From positions 248,001 to 312,000 of the forward strand of contig CAXTNT010000001.1 of the NCBI GenBank assembly GCA_964245825.1: DNA of 64,000 nucleotides, in the 5' to 3' direction. Within the stretch, counting starts at the first letter, position 1. Each line of letters starts with the position of its first letter. The notes under the pieces were generated by a model. That model ran no database searches. It was given only the letters and a program-made list of their open reading frames with translations, and was not told the origin of the DNA. This document shows, one piece after another, positions 43,101 to 50,768 of this stretch. The translations under genes and the position numbers were made by a program. The stretch comes from CAJCIY01 sp964245825. Lineage in GTDB: Bacteria; Actinomycetota; Actinomycetes; Mycobacteriales; CAJCIY01.

Positions 43101-43769
43101 CGTGTCGGCGCCCCGGATGGCGGCAACCACGAGGCTGCGCTTCGCCCCGACGACCAGGTCGATGGCCAGGCCGAGCCCGACGTGGCCCGGCGTGACCACG
43201 GCCGGCTTGCCGCCGGCGACGGCGAACGAGGTGTTCATCACCGGTACGTCGGCCAGGGCCCGGACGATGGCATAGCCGATCAGGTGGGTGAAGGAGACCT
43301 TGCCGCCGCGGCCCCGGGCCAGGTGTCTGTTGATCACCGTCCGGTTGTCCGCCAGCAGTTTTGCCGGCACCGCCCGCACGCTGGTGGCGGTCGGGACGTG
43401 CAGCGAGGACTCCATGTTGAGGGCGGTCCGGGCGGCCGCGCCGCGCAGGGTCGTGGCCTCGTCGCCCTCGGCGGCCGCCGGGCCCACCGGGCCGGCCGAA
43501 CTGACCGGATCGGCGGGCTTGGCGGCGGCGGGGGCGGTCCCGTTGCTCGTGACCGCCGGTGCGGACGGCGCCGCTGCCGGGGCGGGGTCCACCGGCTGCA
43601 CGGTCGGCGCGGGCGTGGCGGGCGGCGCGTCGTCGGCGGGGTGGTAGTCGGCGAAGAACTCCTGCCAGACCGGGTCGACCGAGCCGGGGTCGGCGAGGAA
43701 CGCCTGGTACTTCTCGTTCACCAGCCACTCGTTCATCCCGAAGCCGGTCTGGTCCACGTGCGTGGTCAC
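40137..43769 (-). CDS. kgd: Multifunctional 2-oxoglutarate dehydrogenase E1/E2 (Kgd)
   Basis: A 1210-aa fused enzyme of actinobacterial type. The N-terminal segment (NEWLVNEKYQAFLADPGSVDPVWQEFF) is followed by a Pro/Ala linker. An E2-type succinyltransferase catalytic domain comes next (about 110-340, ending TYDHRVIQGAQSGEFLRRIEQLL, with the His of the HxxxDG-like motif). Then comes a full thiamine-dependent E1 (MAHRGRLNVLANIVGKSYAQIFREFEG and later GYEGQGADHSSARIERYL). No lipoyl domain is present, as expected for SucA/OdhA/Kgd. It decarboxylates 2-oxoglutarate in the TCA cycle. In relatives it is inhibited by the FHA protein GarA. GTG start 43769; DUF6104 gene follows. Confidence 0.95.
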   Translation of the reverse strand: MTTHVDQTGFGMNEWLVNEKYQAFLADPGSVDPVWQEFFADYHPADDAPPATPAPTVQPVDPAPAAAPSAPAVTSNGTAPAAAKPADPVSSAGPVGPAAAEGDEATTLRGAAARTALNMESSLHVPTATSVRAVPAKLLADNRTVINRHLARGRGGKVSFTHLIGYAIVRALADVPVMNTSFAVAGGKPAVVTPGHVGLGLAIDLVVGAKRSLVVAAIRGADTMDFAAFLAAYEDIVRRARSGKLTADDFAGTTISLTNPGGIGTEHSIPRLMEGQGTIVGVGAMEYPAQFAGASADTLAAFAVSKTITLTSTYDHRVIQGAQSGEFLRRIEQLLLGADDFYDDVFASLRIPYVPVRWVVDMPVSKLGELDKGARVAALIHAYRVRGHLMADTDPLEFKVRTHPDLDIVEHGLTLWDLDREFAVGGFAGHDQMSLRDVLGVLRDAYCRTIGVEYMHIQDTDQRAWIQDRVEHGHTPPGQNAQLHILERLNAAEAFEAFLQTKYVGQKRFSLEGAESTIPFLDEVLTASAADGLDEVVIGMAHRGRLNVLANIVGKSYAQIFREFEGHIDPGTVYGSGDVKYHLGTRGTFAARGGHEVAVSMTANPSHLEAVDPVLEGIVRAKQDMIDKGESGFTVLPVLLHGDAAFAGQGVVAETLQMGQLRGYRTGGTIHLVVNNQVGFTTAPASARSSVYCTDVARMVQAPVFHVNGDDPEAVVRVARFAYEFRQAFKKDVVIDLVCYRRRGHQEVDEPSFTQPLMYKTIESKRSVRKLYMESLIGRGDISLEQAEAALRNYSEHLQEVFKQTHDSGEGTEGLGGGELPPPMPQHVQTAVPTEVIKKVMATQTSLPEGFVVHKKLQQVLAARASAVESGGIDWATAELLAFGSLLLDGHPVRLAGQDTRRGTFGQRHAVFVDQETGEELIPLKTLEGAAPFHVYDSLLSEFAAMGFEYGYAVARPNALVAWEAQFGDFGNGAMSIVDEFISSSEVKWGQRSGVVLLLPHGYEGQGADHSSARIERYLLLCAEDNMTLAMPSTPASYFHLLRRHVLGGAHRPLIVFTPKSMLRLKAAASDPGDLTGGEFEPVIADVRAPAAAAVKRVLICSGKVYWDLDKARVAGGHDDVAILRVEQLYPTPEDEIVRLVDSYPHASDVAWVQEEPANQGAWGHVALALHARLGLRRISRPASASPATGSAARSDAEAQAFVAEAFAER

Positions 43770-43945
43770 GGAGCGTGTCGCCTCTTCACTGCTGATCGGG
43801 TCTCGTCAGGGCGTCGGGTGGACCGCCGGCCGCACCCGGACGTGGAACGCCGCGCGCGACGGGCGGATTTCGCCCCGCTGATGCTACCCGCGTGAGCCCG
43901 GCCACGCTGGCCTCCGCGGGCGCCGGTCACGGCCCTTCCCGCAGC

Positions 43946-45460
43946 TCAGGCGTCGAGGTCGGCCAGCACCGCGCCGGCGGCGATCCAGCCTGCCGCGCCG
44001 ATCACCGAGCCGGCGGGATGACACCCGGCCGCTCCGGCGTACAGGCCCTCGGGGCCGGGGCGCAGCGGCACCCGGTCGACGGTGGCGAGGCTGTTGTCGA
44101 CGTGGAAGATGTGGCCGCCAGTGATGCCGAAGCGCGCCTCGATGTCGGGTGGTGCCAGCGCCAGCAGCCCCCGCAGCCGGTCGTGCAGGCCCGGCGCGAC
44201 CCGCTCCACGAGCGACAGGATGTGACCCGCGTACGCGTCCCGCTCCGCCGCCCAGGACGACCCGGCGATCTGGTGGGGCACCCCCTGGACGAAGACCCCG
44301 GTGGCCAGGCCCGCCGCCGCGTAGACCTCCACCGCCGGCTGCTCGGGCAACACCCCGGCCCGGGCCAGCTCGTACGCCCGATGCAGCGCCGTCACCCACG
44401 AGCCGTCGACCGGCTCGGGCAGCAGGTGCACGGTCGAGCCGGCGCCCGGCAGCGGGACGCCGAAGTCCAGCGGCGCCGAGAGCGCGAGGTTGAGCTTCAG
44501 CGTCAGGCCGGGCAGGGCGGCCCACCGCGGGTCGGCCGCCGCGCCGGTGAGGGCGGCCAGCCGGTAGGGGTCCACCGCGGCGATCACGGCCCGGGCCCCG
44601 ATCGTGGTGCCGTCGGCGAGCGCCACGCCGTCGACGGACCCCGCCGACGTCGAGCCGGCGGCGCCGGCGGCTGCCACCGTGACCGCCGCGACCGGTGACG
44701 CCAGCCGGATCTCCGCCCCGGCGGCGACCGCCGCCGACTGCAGCGCGCCGGTGACCGTCCCCATGCCGCCCTCGACCGCCATCCAGGTGCCGCCGCTGCC
44801 GGGCAGCCGGCACATCGAGTGCACCAGCAGGTTGTGGCCGGTGCCCGGCTCGTCCGGGGCGAGCGCCGAGCCGGGCATGCCGTCGGTCGCGGCGTACATG
44901 GCGACCAGCTCGTCGCTGGCGAACCCGAACCGGCGCAGATGGTCGACCGCCGAGCCGCGGACGAGGTCCACGTACGCCTGCCGCAGTTCGGGCCGTACGT
45001 AGCGCTCCGCGGTCTCCTCCACCGGCAGCGCCTCGGCCAGCCAGGACGGCGCGAGGTCCTCCCGCAGCGCCGCCATCTCGGCGCCGAGCGCCGCGTCGGC
45101 GCGGGCATCGGCGGCGGAGAACGTGTCGGCCAGCGCCGCTGCGTTCGCGCCGGGGTCCCCGCCGAGCAGCAGGGATCTGCGCCCGCGGCGAGCCGGCAGC
45201 AGGTAGTGCGGGTCGCGCCGCCGCAGCGGCAGCCGCAGCTCGAGGGCTGCGAGCAGCTCCGGCGGCATCAGGCCGAGCAGGTACGCACCGGTGCTGGCGG
45301 CGACCTCGGGCGCGGCCGGGAAGGGGTGCTCGGTCCGGCAGGCGCCGCCGACCACGTCGGCTGCCTCGCAGACCGTCACCGTCAGACCGGCTCGGGCGAG
45401 CCGGGCGGCGGCCACCAGGCCGTTGTGACCACCGCCGACCACCACCACGTCGCGACGCAC
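43946..45460 (-). CDS. Phytoene desaturase-like FAD oxidoreductase
   Basis: A 504-aa flavoprotein of the PYROXD2/carotenoid-desaturase superfamily. The FAD-binding motif is DVVVVGGGHNGLVAAARLARAGLTVTVCEAADVVGGACRTE (residues 4-43). The C-terminal FAD loop is GLYAGAAGCHPAGSVIGAAGWIAAGAVLADL. PYROXD2-like proteins are not known carotenoid enzymes; their substrates are unclear. It is the last gene in a minus-strand run that starts with mftA, 56 bp after the SDR, so it may be an accessory oxidoreductase to the mycofactocin locus, but that is only positional. GTG/ATG start at 45460. Confidence 0.85.
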   Translation of the reverse strand: MRRDVVVVGGGHNGLVAAARLARAGLTVTVCEAADVVGGACRTEHPFPAAPEVAASTGAYLLGLMPPELLAALELRLPLRRRDPHYLLPARRGRRSLLLGGDPGANAAALADTFSAADARADAALGAEMAALREDLAPSWLAEALPVEETAERYVRPELRQAYVDLVRGSAVDHLRRFGFASDELVAMYAATDGMPGSALAPDEPGTGHNLLVHSMCRLPGSGGTWMAVEGGMGTVTGALQSAAVAAGAEIRLASPVAAVTVAAAGAAGSTSAGSVDGVALADGTTIGARAVIAAVDPYRLAALTGAAADPRWAALPGLTLKLNLALSAPLDFGVPLPGAGSTVHLLPEPVDGSWVTALHRAYELARAGVLPEQPAVEVYAAAGLATGVFVQGVPHQIAGSSWAAERDAYAGHILSLVERVAPGLHDRLRGLLALAPPDIEARFGITGGHIFHVDNSLATVDRVPLRPGPEGLYAGAAGCHPAGSVIGAAGWIAAGAVLADLDA

Positions 45461-45516
45461 GGGCGCAGGCTAGAGGAGAGGCCCGCCCGGTCCGCCGCGA
45501 CGGACCGGGCATCGGG

Positions 45517-46434
45517 TCAGCCCCGGGTGCCGCCCATGTTCGCGTTGGCGGCGGCCTTGGCGACCAGCTCGGGCACGACCTCCGACAGCTCGCCCGGCTC
45601 CCACTTTCGGCCGGCGTCGACCGACGGGCCGTTCACCCAGCCCTCGGCGACGGCGATCGTGCCGCCGACGACGGAGAAGACGCGGCCGGTGACGGCGGCG
45701 CTCTCGTTGCTGCCGAGCCAGACCACGAGCGGCGAGATGTTCTCCGGAGCGAGCGGGTTGAAGGCTCCCTCCTCCGTCGGCGCCGTGCCGACGATGCCGG
45801 CGAGGTCCTCGGTCATCCGGGTCAGGGCCGTCGGCGCGATCGCATTGACGGTGATGCCGTACCGGGCGAGCTCCATCGCGCTGATGATCGTGAACGCCGC
45901 GATGCCTGCCTTTGCCGCGCCGTAGTTGGCCTGGCCGACGTTGCCGAAGATCCCCGACGGGGAGGTCGTGTTGATGATGCGGGCGTCGGGCTGGTCGCCG
46001 GCCTTGGACTTGTCGCGCCAGTAGGCGGCGGCGTGGTGGGCTGGCCCGAACGTGCCCTTGAGGTGGACCTTGATGACCGCATCCCACATGGCCTCGTCCA
46101 TGTTGACCATCATCTTGTCGCGCAAGATGCCCGCGTTGTTGACCACGGTGTGCAGTCCGCCGAAGGTGTCGACGGCCTGGTCGATGAGGCTCTTGGCACC
46201 CGCGAAGTCGGAGATGTCGTCGGTGTTGGCGACGGCCTCGCCGCCGGCGGCCTTGATCTCGTCCACCACCTGCTGGGCCGGGCCGGCGTCCGAGCCGGTG
46301 CCGTCACGCGCCCCACCGAGGTCGTTGACCACGACCTGGGCGCCCTCGGCGGCGAAGGCGAGCGCGTGCGCCCGGCCGATGCCACCGCCCGCGCCGGTGA
46401 TGACGACGACGCGGCCGTCGCAGATGCCACTCAT
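45517..46434 (-). CDS. Short-chain dehydrogenase (3-hydroxyacyl-CoA dehydrogenase-like)
   Basis: A 305-aa SDR. NAD motif VVVITGAGGGIGRAHALAFAAEGAQVVVNDLGGARDGTG is the signature of the MFE-2-like group. The active site is INTTSPSGIFGNVGQANYGAAKAGIAAFT (Ser, Tyr, Lys; YGAAK). The C-terminal extension with NPLAPENISPLVVWLGSNESAAVTGRVFSVVGGTIAVAEGW is also typical. ATG at 46434 has GGAGG eight bases upstream. It lacks the insertion typical of mycofactocin-coupled SDRs, so a direct link with the redox cofactor cannot be claimed despite the position 94 bp after the O-methyltransferase. Confidence 0.88.
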   Translation of the reverse strand: MSGICDGRVVVITGAGGGIGRAHALAFAAEGAQVVVNDLGGARDGTGSDAGPAQQVVDEIKAAGGEAVANTDDISDFAGAKSLIDQAVDTFGGLHTVVNNAGILRDKMMVNMDEAMWDAVIKVHLKGTFGPAHHAAAYWRDKSKAGDQPDARIINTTSPSGIFGNVGQANYGAAKAGIAAFTIISAMELARYGITVNAIAPTALTRMTEDLAGIVGTAPTEEGAFNPLAPENISPLVVWLGSNESAAVTGRVFSVVGGTIAVAEGWVNGPSVDAGRKWEPGELSEVVPELVAKAAANANMGGTRG

Positions 46435-46528
46435 GTCCGGATCCTCCAGGGGGTTCTGCGCTCAGCGACGAGCGCGACGTCGAGTTTCCTGATCGTGCCA
46501 GCCCGCTGGGCGAGGTCGCCGGGCGGGG

Positions 46529-47176
46529 TCAGCGCACGCGGGCGACCGCGAACCCGTCCCAGCCCTTGGCGCCGACGGTCTGCAGCGCCGTCACCTCCAG
46601 CCGCGGGTCACCCCCCAGCAACGCCAGCACCGCGCGGCTGCCCACGACACCCGGGTCGTCGCTGCCGGCGTTGGTGATGCGCCCGGCGCGCACGACGTTG
46701 TCGACGATCAGCATCGTGCCCGGCCGGGACATCGCCAGGGCGGCGGTCACGTACCTGCTGTTGCTCGGTTTGTCGGCATCCACGAAGACGAGGTCGTACG
46801 GGCCGGCGCCGGCCGCGACCAGCGCGTCGAGGGTGTCCGCGGCGGGGCCGACTCGGACGTCCACTCGCTCGGCCAGCCCCGCGCGCGCGACGTTGGCGGT
46901 CGCGACCTCGGCGTGGTGCGCGTCGAGCTCCAAGGTGGTGACGTGCGCCCCGCCGCGGGCCAGGCAGATCGTGCTGTAGCCGCCGAGGGTGCCCACCTCG
47001 AGTACCTCGCGGGCCCCGGTCGCGGTGACGAGCAGTTGCAGCAGCCGGCCCTGCAGCGCCGAGACCGCGATGTCCGGCAGACCGGCGGCGGCCGACTCGG
47101 TGCGTACGCGGGTCAGGATCTCGTCCTCGACCGCCAGGACCTGCTCCAGGTAGGCGTCGACCGCGGCGTCCTCCAT
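46529..47176 (-). CDS. Cation-dependent O-methyltransferase in the mycofactocin locus
   Basis: A 215-aa SAM-dependent O-methyltransferase of the CCoAOMT/COMT family 3. Motif I is VLEVGTLGGYSTICLA (about 60-75), then VTTLELDAHHAEVATANVARAGL. YDLVFVDADKPSNSRYV carries the metal-binding Asp (FVDADK), and MLIVDNVVRAGRI follows. ATG at 47176 is five bases past the mftD stop, with GGAGG reading through the last mftD codons, so it is cotranslated. Family members methylate catechols or phenols. Premycofactocin contains a tyrosine-derived phenol, so the cofactor is a possible substrate; this is inference. Confidence 0.88.
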   Translation of the reverse strand: MEDAAVDAYLEQVLAVEDEILTRVRTESAAAGLPDIAVSALQGRLLQLLVTATGAREVLEVGTLGGYSTICLARGGAHVTTLELDAHHAEVATANVARAGLAERVDVRVGPAADTLDALVAAGAGPYDLVFVDADKPSNSRYVTAALAMSRPGTMLIVDNVVRAGRITNAGSDDPGVVGSRAVLALLGGDPRLEVTALQTVGAKGWDGFAVARVR

Positions 47177-47181
47177 CGCGT

Positions 47182-48360
47182 TCAGGCCTCCACGCCGAGG
47201 CGGCGCTCGAACCCGGCCGGGACCAGGATGTCGCTGCGGTCCAGCTCGGCGACCGAGCTGCGGCCGAGGCCGAGCAGCGCCGAGTCGATGCCGCTGCGCA
47301 GCACGTCCAGCACGTTCTCCACCCCGGCCTGGCCGTTGGCGCCCAGCCCCCACAGATACGCGCGGCCGATCATCACCGCGCGCGCACCGAGCGCGAGCGC
47401 CTTCACGACGTCGCCGCCGCGGCGGACGCCGCCGTCGAGCAGGACCTCGAGCTGGTCGCCGACCGCCTCGGCGACCGCGGGCAGGGCGCGGATGGTGGCC
47501 GGCGTCCCGTCCAGGTTGTTGCCGCCGTGGTTGGACACCGAGATGGCGTCGGCCCCGGCGTCGACCGCGCGGCGGGCGTCGTCGACGCGGGTGACGCCCT
47601 TGAGCATGAACGGGCCGCCCCACTCCTTCTTCATCCAGGCGACGTCCTCCCACGACGGCGAGGGGGTCTGCATCCACTGCCCGTACACACCGAAGAACGT
47701 CGGCGGCGGCTCACCCGGCTCGGTCATGTTGGGCACGGTCAGGTCGGGGATCGCGCCGGTACGGGCGAAGGCGGTCAGCCAGCGCGGATGGGTCAGCGCC
47801 TCGGGGGCGAACCGCAGCGCCTCCTTGAGCGTGATCCGCTCCGGGATGTGCGGGCTGCCCCAGTCGCGGCCCATCGAGAACGACCAGTCGAGGGTCGCGA
47901 TCAGGCCCACCGCGCCGGCCTTGCGGGCGCGCTCCATCCGGCCGGCCATCTGCTCCTTGGTCCCGACCCAGTAGAGCTGGAAGAAGGTCTGCGGGTTGGC
48001 CGCGCAGACCTCCTCGACCGGCTTGCTGGCGAAGGAGCTGAGGCCCATCACCGTCCCCCGAGCGGCGGCCGCTCGGGCGACGGCCACCTCGCCGTCGGGG
48101 TGCACCGCCTGCACGCCGGTCGGCGAGATCAGCACCGGCAGCGAGACCGGCTGGCCGAGAACGGTCGTCGACAGGTCCCGGGTGTGGCTGAGCCCGGCCG
48201 TGTGCGGCGCGAACCCGAGCTCCGCGAACGCCGCGGTGTTGTCCTCGGTCGTCAGGCCGCGCTCGGAGCCCGCCACCAGCGCGCTGTAGACCGAGGGGGG
48301 GAGTCGTCTCTTGGCGCGGCGCTGCGCCTCGGCGACGGACTCGAACCACGCGTTGCTCAT
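47182..48360 (-). CDS. mftD: Mycofactocin FMN dehydrogenase MftD
   Basis: A 392-aa FMN-dependent alpha-hydroxy-acid dehydrogenase-family protein. Seen: the start WFESVAEAQRRAKRRLPPSVYSALVAGSERGLT, substrate/FMN segments SLPVLISPTGVQAVHPDGEVAVARAA, VSNHGGNNLDGTPATIRALPAVAEAVGDQLEVLLDGGVRRGGDVVKALALGARAVMIGRAYLWGL (the conserved Lys, SNHGG and FMN phosphate site). MftD oxidises the deaminated intermediate to premycofactocin in characterised systems. ATG overlaps the mftC stop (ATGA). Assigned by sequence plus position immediately after mftC. Confidence 0.93.
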   Translation of the reverse strand: MSNAWFESVAEAQRRAKRRLPPSVYSALVAGSERGLTTEDNTAAFAELGFAPHTAGLSHTRDLSTTVLGQPVSLPVLISPTGVQAVHPDGEVAVARAAAARGTVMGLSSFASKPVEEVCAANPQTFFQLYWVGTKEQMAGRMERARKAGAVGLIATLDWSFSMGRDWGSPHIPERITLKEALRFAPEALTHPRWLTAFARTGAIPDLTVPNMTEPGEPPPTFFGVYGQWMQTPSPSWEDVAWMKKEWGGPFMLKGVTRVDDARRAVDAGADAISVSNHGGNNLDGTPATIRALPAVAEAVGDQLEVLLDGGVRRGGDVVKALALGARAVMIGRAYLWGLGANGQAGVENVLDVLRSGIDSALLGLGRSSVAELDRSDILVPAGFERRLGVEA

Positions 48361-49577
48361 CCTGCGGCGCTCCTGGTCGGGACGAGCCCGGTGAGGGGGC
48401 TCTCGTCGCAGGCCCGCCCCGGTCTTCCGGGTGGGCCGACCGGCAGGGTGGTGCCCGCGGTCAGCGGCACGGCCCGGCTGCGGTGGGAGTGGTCGAGCGA
48501 GGGCCGGGGCGCGCTCGCGGCGTCGACCAACTCCAGGGCGCGGGCCCCGTGGCCCTTGACGCACTCGGGGTCCGGGCCGTCGAGGGGCAGCCCGGTGAAG
48601 AACTTCGCCGCCATGCACCCGCCCCGGCAGCTGTCGTACGCGGAGCAGGACTGGCACGCGCCGCCGCTCTGCGGCTCGCGCAGGCTGGCGAACAGCTCCG
48701 AGTGCTGCCACACCTGCTGGAAGCCGCCGGCACCGCGGACGTTGCCGGCCAGGAAGCTGTCGTGGATGGCGAACGGGCAGGCGTACACGTCGCCTACCGG
48801 GTCGATCAGGCACACCACCCGGCCCGCGCCGCAGAGGTTGAGTCCGGGCAGCGCGTCGCCGTACCCGGCGAGGTGGAAGAACGAGTCGCCGGTCAGCACG
48901 TTCTCGCCGCGGGCGACGAGCCAGTCGTACAGCTCGCGCTGCTGGGCGTCGGTGACGTGCAGCTCGTCCCAGACGTCCGCGCCGCGCCCGGACGGCCGGA
49001 GCCGGGTGATGCGCAGCTGGGCCCCGTACCGGTCGGCGATCGCCTGGAACGCGTCGAGCTGGCCGACGTTGTGGCGCGTCATCACCACCGAGATCTTGAA
49101 GCCGCGGAAGCCCGCGTCGGCCAGGTGCTGCATGGCCCGCAGAGCCGTGTCGTACGACCCGGCGCCCCGGACCGCGTCGTTGACCTCCGCGGTCGCGCCG
49201 TCGAGGGAGATCTGCACGTCCACGTAGTCGCTGGCCGCGAGCCGCGCGGCGGCGGCCGCGTCGATCTTGATGCCGTTGGTGGAGAACTTGACCCCAACGT
49301 GGTGGGCGGCCGCGTAGTCGACCAGCTCCCAGAAGTCGGGGCGGACGGTGGGCTCGCCGCCGCCGATGTTGACGTAGAAGACCTGCATGCGCTCGAAGCA
49401 GTCGATCAGCGCCTTGCACTCCGCGGTCGACAGCTCCCGGGGGTCGCGGCGGCCCGAGCTGGACAGGCAGTGCCGACAGCTGAGGTTGCAGGCGTACGTG
49501 AGCTCCCAGGTGAGGCAGATGGGGGCGTCGAGGCCGTACTGGAACTGCTCGACGAGCGGCAGCGGGGCTGTGGTCAC
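48357..49577 (-). CDS. mftC: Mycofactocin radical SAM maturase MftC
   Basis: A 406-aa radical SAM/SPASM enzyme. The iron-sulfur/SAM motif is C30-NLS-C34-RH-C37, followed by the GGEPT motif (VNIGGGEPTVRPDFW). The C-terminal SPASM cysteines are in LNLCGAGRVVC, YACPFAIHD and CQSCSAYDSCRGGCMAAKFFTG. It oxidatively decarboxylates the C-terminal Tyr of MftA and then forms the Val-Tyr cross-link. An unusually long disordered tail (about 50 residues after VDAASAPRP) ends the protein. GTG/ATG start at 49577 overlaps the mftB stop by 4 bp; MftB is its peptide chaperone. Confidence 0.96.
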   Translation of the reverse strand: MTTAPLPLVEQFQYGLDAPICLTWELTYACNLSCRHCLSSSGRRDPRELSTAECKALIDCFERMQVFYVNIGGGEPTVRPDFWELVDYAAAHHVGVKFSTNGIKIDAAAAARLAASDYVDVQISLDGATAEVNDAVRGAGSYDTALRAMQHLADAGFRGFKISVVMTRHNVGQLDAFQAIADRYGAQLRITRLRPSGRGADVWDELHVTDAQQRELYDWLVARGENVLTGDSFFHLAGYGDALPGLNLCGAGRVVCLIDPVGDVYACPFAIHDSFLAGNVRGAGGFQQVWQHSELFASLREPQSGGACQSCSAYDSCRGGCMAAKFFTGLPLDGPDPECVKGHGARALELVDAASAPRPSLDHSHRSRAVPLTAGTTLPVGPPGRPGRACDESPLTGLVPTRSAAG

Positions 49578-49882
49578 GGCTCGCTCCGGTCGGTGATCAT
49601 GGCGGAGGCGGCCAGCGTCGCGAGCGCGGCCCGGTAGGTCGGCAGGTCGCGGTCGGGTACGCCGGCGGCGAGGCAGGCGGCCCGGGCGGTCGGGGCCGCG
49701 TCGAGCGCGCGCAGGACCGCGAGCAGGACTGGGCTCTTGAGGAACGACAGTCGGCGGGTGCCGAAGTGGTAGAGCAGCGCGCCGAACCGCTCGCGGCGGA
49801 TCGAGACGCGCGGGTGCACCCGCCAGGCGGCGTCGAGGTCGAACGACGGGACCCGGGTCAGGGCCAGCGGCTCAGTAGACAC
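49574..49882 (-). CDS. mftB: Mycofactocin precursor chaperone MftB
   Basis: A 102-aa winged-helix peptide-recognition protein. The family core RVHPRVSIRRERFGALLYHFGTRRLSFLKSPVLLAVLRAL is clear (residues 21-59). MftB binds MftA and delivers it to MftC. GTG at 49882 overlaps the mftA stop region by 11 bases, so it is read by coupled translation. No other function is plausible. Confidence 0.95.
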   Translation of the reverse strand: MSTEPLALTRVPSFDLDAAWRVHPRVSIRRERFGALLYHFGTRRLSFLKSPVLLAVLRALDAAPTARAACLAAGVPDRDLPTYRAALATLAASAMITDRSEP

Positions 49883-49997
49883 CGCACATGCCGTCGATCG
49901 AGACCTCCTCGACGAGGATGTCCGCGATGATCTGGTCGTCCTCCGGCGGCACGATCGGGGCGGTCGACTCGAGCGTGGTCGTCGCGGTGGGGGCCAT
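49872..49997 (-). CDS. mftA: Mycofactocin precursor peptide MftA
   Basis: A 41-aa RiPP precursor. The C-terminal core is VEEVSIDGMCGVY, in which IDGMCGVY is the invariant end of MftA peptides; the last Val-Tyr pair becomes the redox cofactor. The leader is MAPTATTTLESTAPIVPPED then DQIIADILVEEVS. ATG at 49997 has GGAG six bases upstream. It heads a minus-strand operon mftA-mftB-mftC-mftD-O-methyltransferase. Longer in-frame starts are not supported. No MftE peptidase or MftF glycosyltransferase gene is found in the window; no MftR regulator is upstream. Confidence 0.97.
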   Translation of the reverse strand: MAPTATTTLESTAPIVPPEDDQIIADILVEEVSIDGMCGVY

Positions 49998-50152
49998 GGC
50001 GTCTCCGGGGCGTGAGGGGCTGTGCCGAACAGAGCGGCACGCTAGCCGACGCGCTGCGCGGGGGCCGATCGGGGCCCGTACCGGCCGCGATCGTGCCCTG
50101 GCAGGCGGATCTCGATCTCGCGACAGGGCCTTCGACGGGAGTCGCGCGCCGC

Positions 50153-50171
50153 TGGTGTATCGTTGGTGTAT
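50153..50171 (+). promoter_or_regulatory. Direct repeat at the vapB start, candidate operator
   Basis: TGGTGTAT occurs at 50153-50160 and again at 50164-50171, spaced 11 bp centre to centre, the second overlapping the ATG of the antitoxin gene. About one DNA turn apart, this is a good binding site for VapB autoregulation. Confidence 0.5.
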
Positions 50172-50373
50172 GACTCGCACCAACGTGGATATCGATGACG
50201 TTGCCTGCCAGGTGGTGATGCGTCGCTACCGGCTTCACACCAAACGAGAGGCGATCAACCTTGCTCTGCGCGAACTCGCAGCGGAGTTGACCGTCGACGA
50301 GGCCCGTCGGCTCAAGGGTTCTGGTTGGGACGGTGACTTGGGCGAGTTGAGGCAGACACGAGTCGCGCCGTGA
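50170..50373 (+). CDS. vapB: VapB-type antitoxin
   Basis: A 67-aa antitoxin: TRTNVDIDDVACQVVMRRYRLHTKREAINLALREL is the ribbon-helix-helix-like DNA-binding part. The tail with LKGSGWDGDLGELRQ is the toxin-neutralising end (the GxGWDGDL pattern is typical of VapB partners of PIN toxins). ATG at 50170. Its stop overlaps the vapC start by 4 bp. It is divergent from mftA, and the repeat at 50153-50171 probably serves autorepression. Confidence 0.88.
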   Translation: MTRTNVDIDDVACQVVMRRYRLHTKREAINLALRELAAELTVDEARRLKGSGWDGDLGELRQTRVAP

Positions 50374-50768
50374 TCCTCGTGGACAGCTCGGCGTGGATCG
50401 AGTTCTTGCGGGGCACCGGATCCGCGGTCTGTGACGAGGTCGACCGTCTGCTCGACGCGGACCTAGCGATCACTGACGCTGTCGCTATGGAGGTGCTCGC
50501 GGGGGCGCGCGACGAGAAGCATCTTCACGAATTGCGTGGTCTGCTGGGTCGCGCCGATATGGCCCACTGTGACTCCGCCGACTACCTGAGCGCGGCAATT
50601 CTGTATCGACGCTGCCGCCAGCGGGGCGAAACCGTTCGTCGTCTTATCGACTGCCTGATTGCCGCCGTGGCCATTCGCCATGGCATGCCGGTGCTCCACA
50701 GTGATGCTGACTTCGACGTGCTGGCGCGTCACACGGACCTGATCACTCATCGTCCAGCTGGTCGTTGA
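50370..50768 (+). CDS. vapC: VapC-type PIN-domain toxin
   Basis: A 132-aa ribonuclease toxin. The PIN acidic sites are ILVDSSAWIEFLRG (Asp5), AVAMEVLAGA (Glu), LIDCLIAAVAIRHG (Asp) and VLHSDADFDVLARH (Asp). It should cleave RNA, often tRNA or rRNA, when freed from VapB. GTG at 50370 overlaps vapB (GTGA). All catalytic acids are intact. It lies at the edge of the mycofactocin locus and opens the accessory region toward tRNA-Arg. Confidence 0.92.
   Translation: MILVDSSAWIEFLRGTGSAVCDEVDRLLDADLAITDAVAMEVLAGARDEKHLHELRGLLGRADMAHCDSADYLSAAILYRRCRQRGETVRRLIDCLIAAVAIRHGMPVLHSDADFDVLARHTDLITHRPAGR

Noticed and set aside
45517..46434. SDR considered as a mycofactocin-coupled SDR
   Set aside because: Its NAD motif and C-terminal part fit the MFE-2-like group and the diagnostic insertion of mycofactocin SDRs is not seen.
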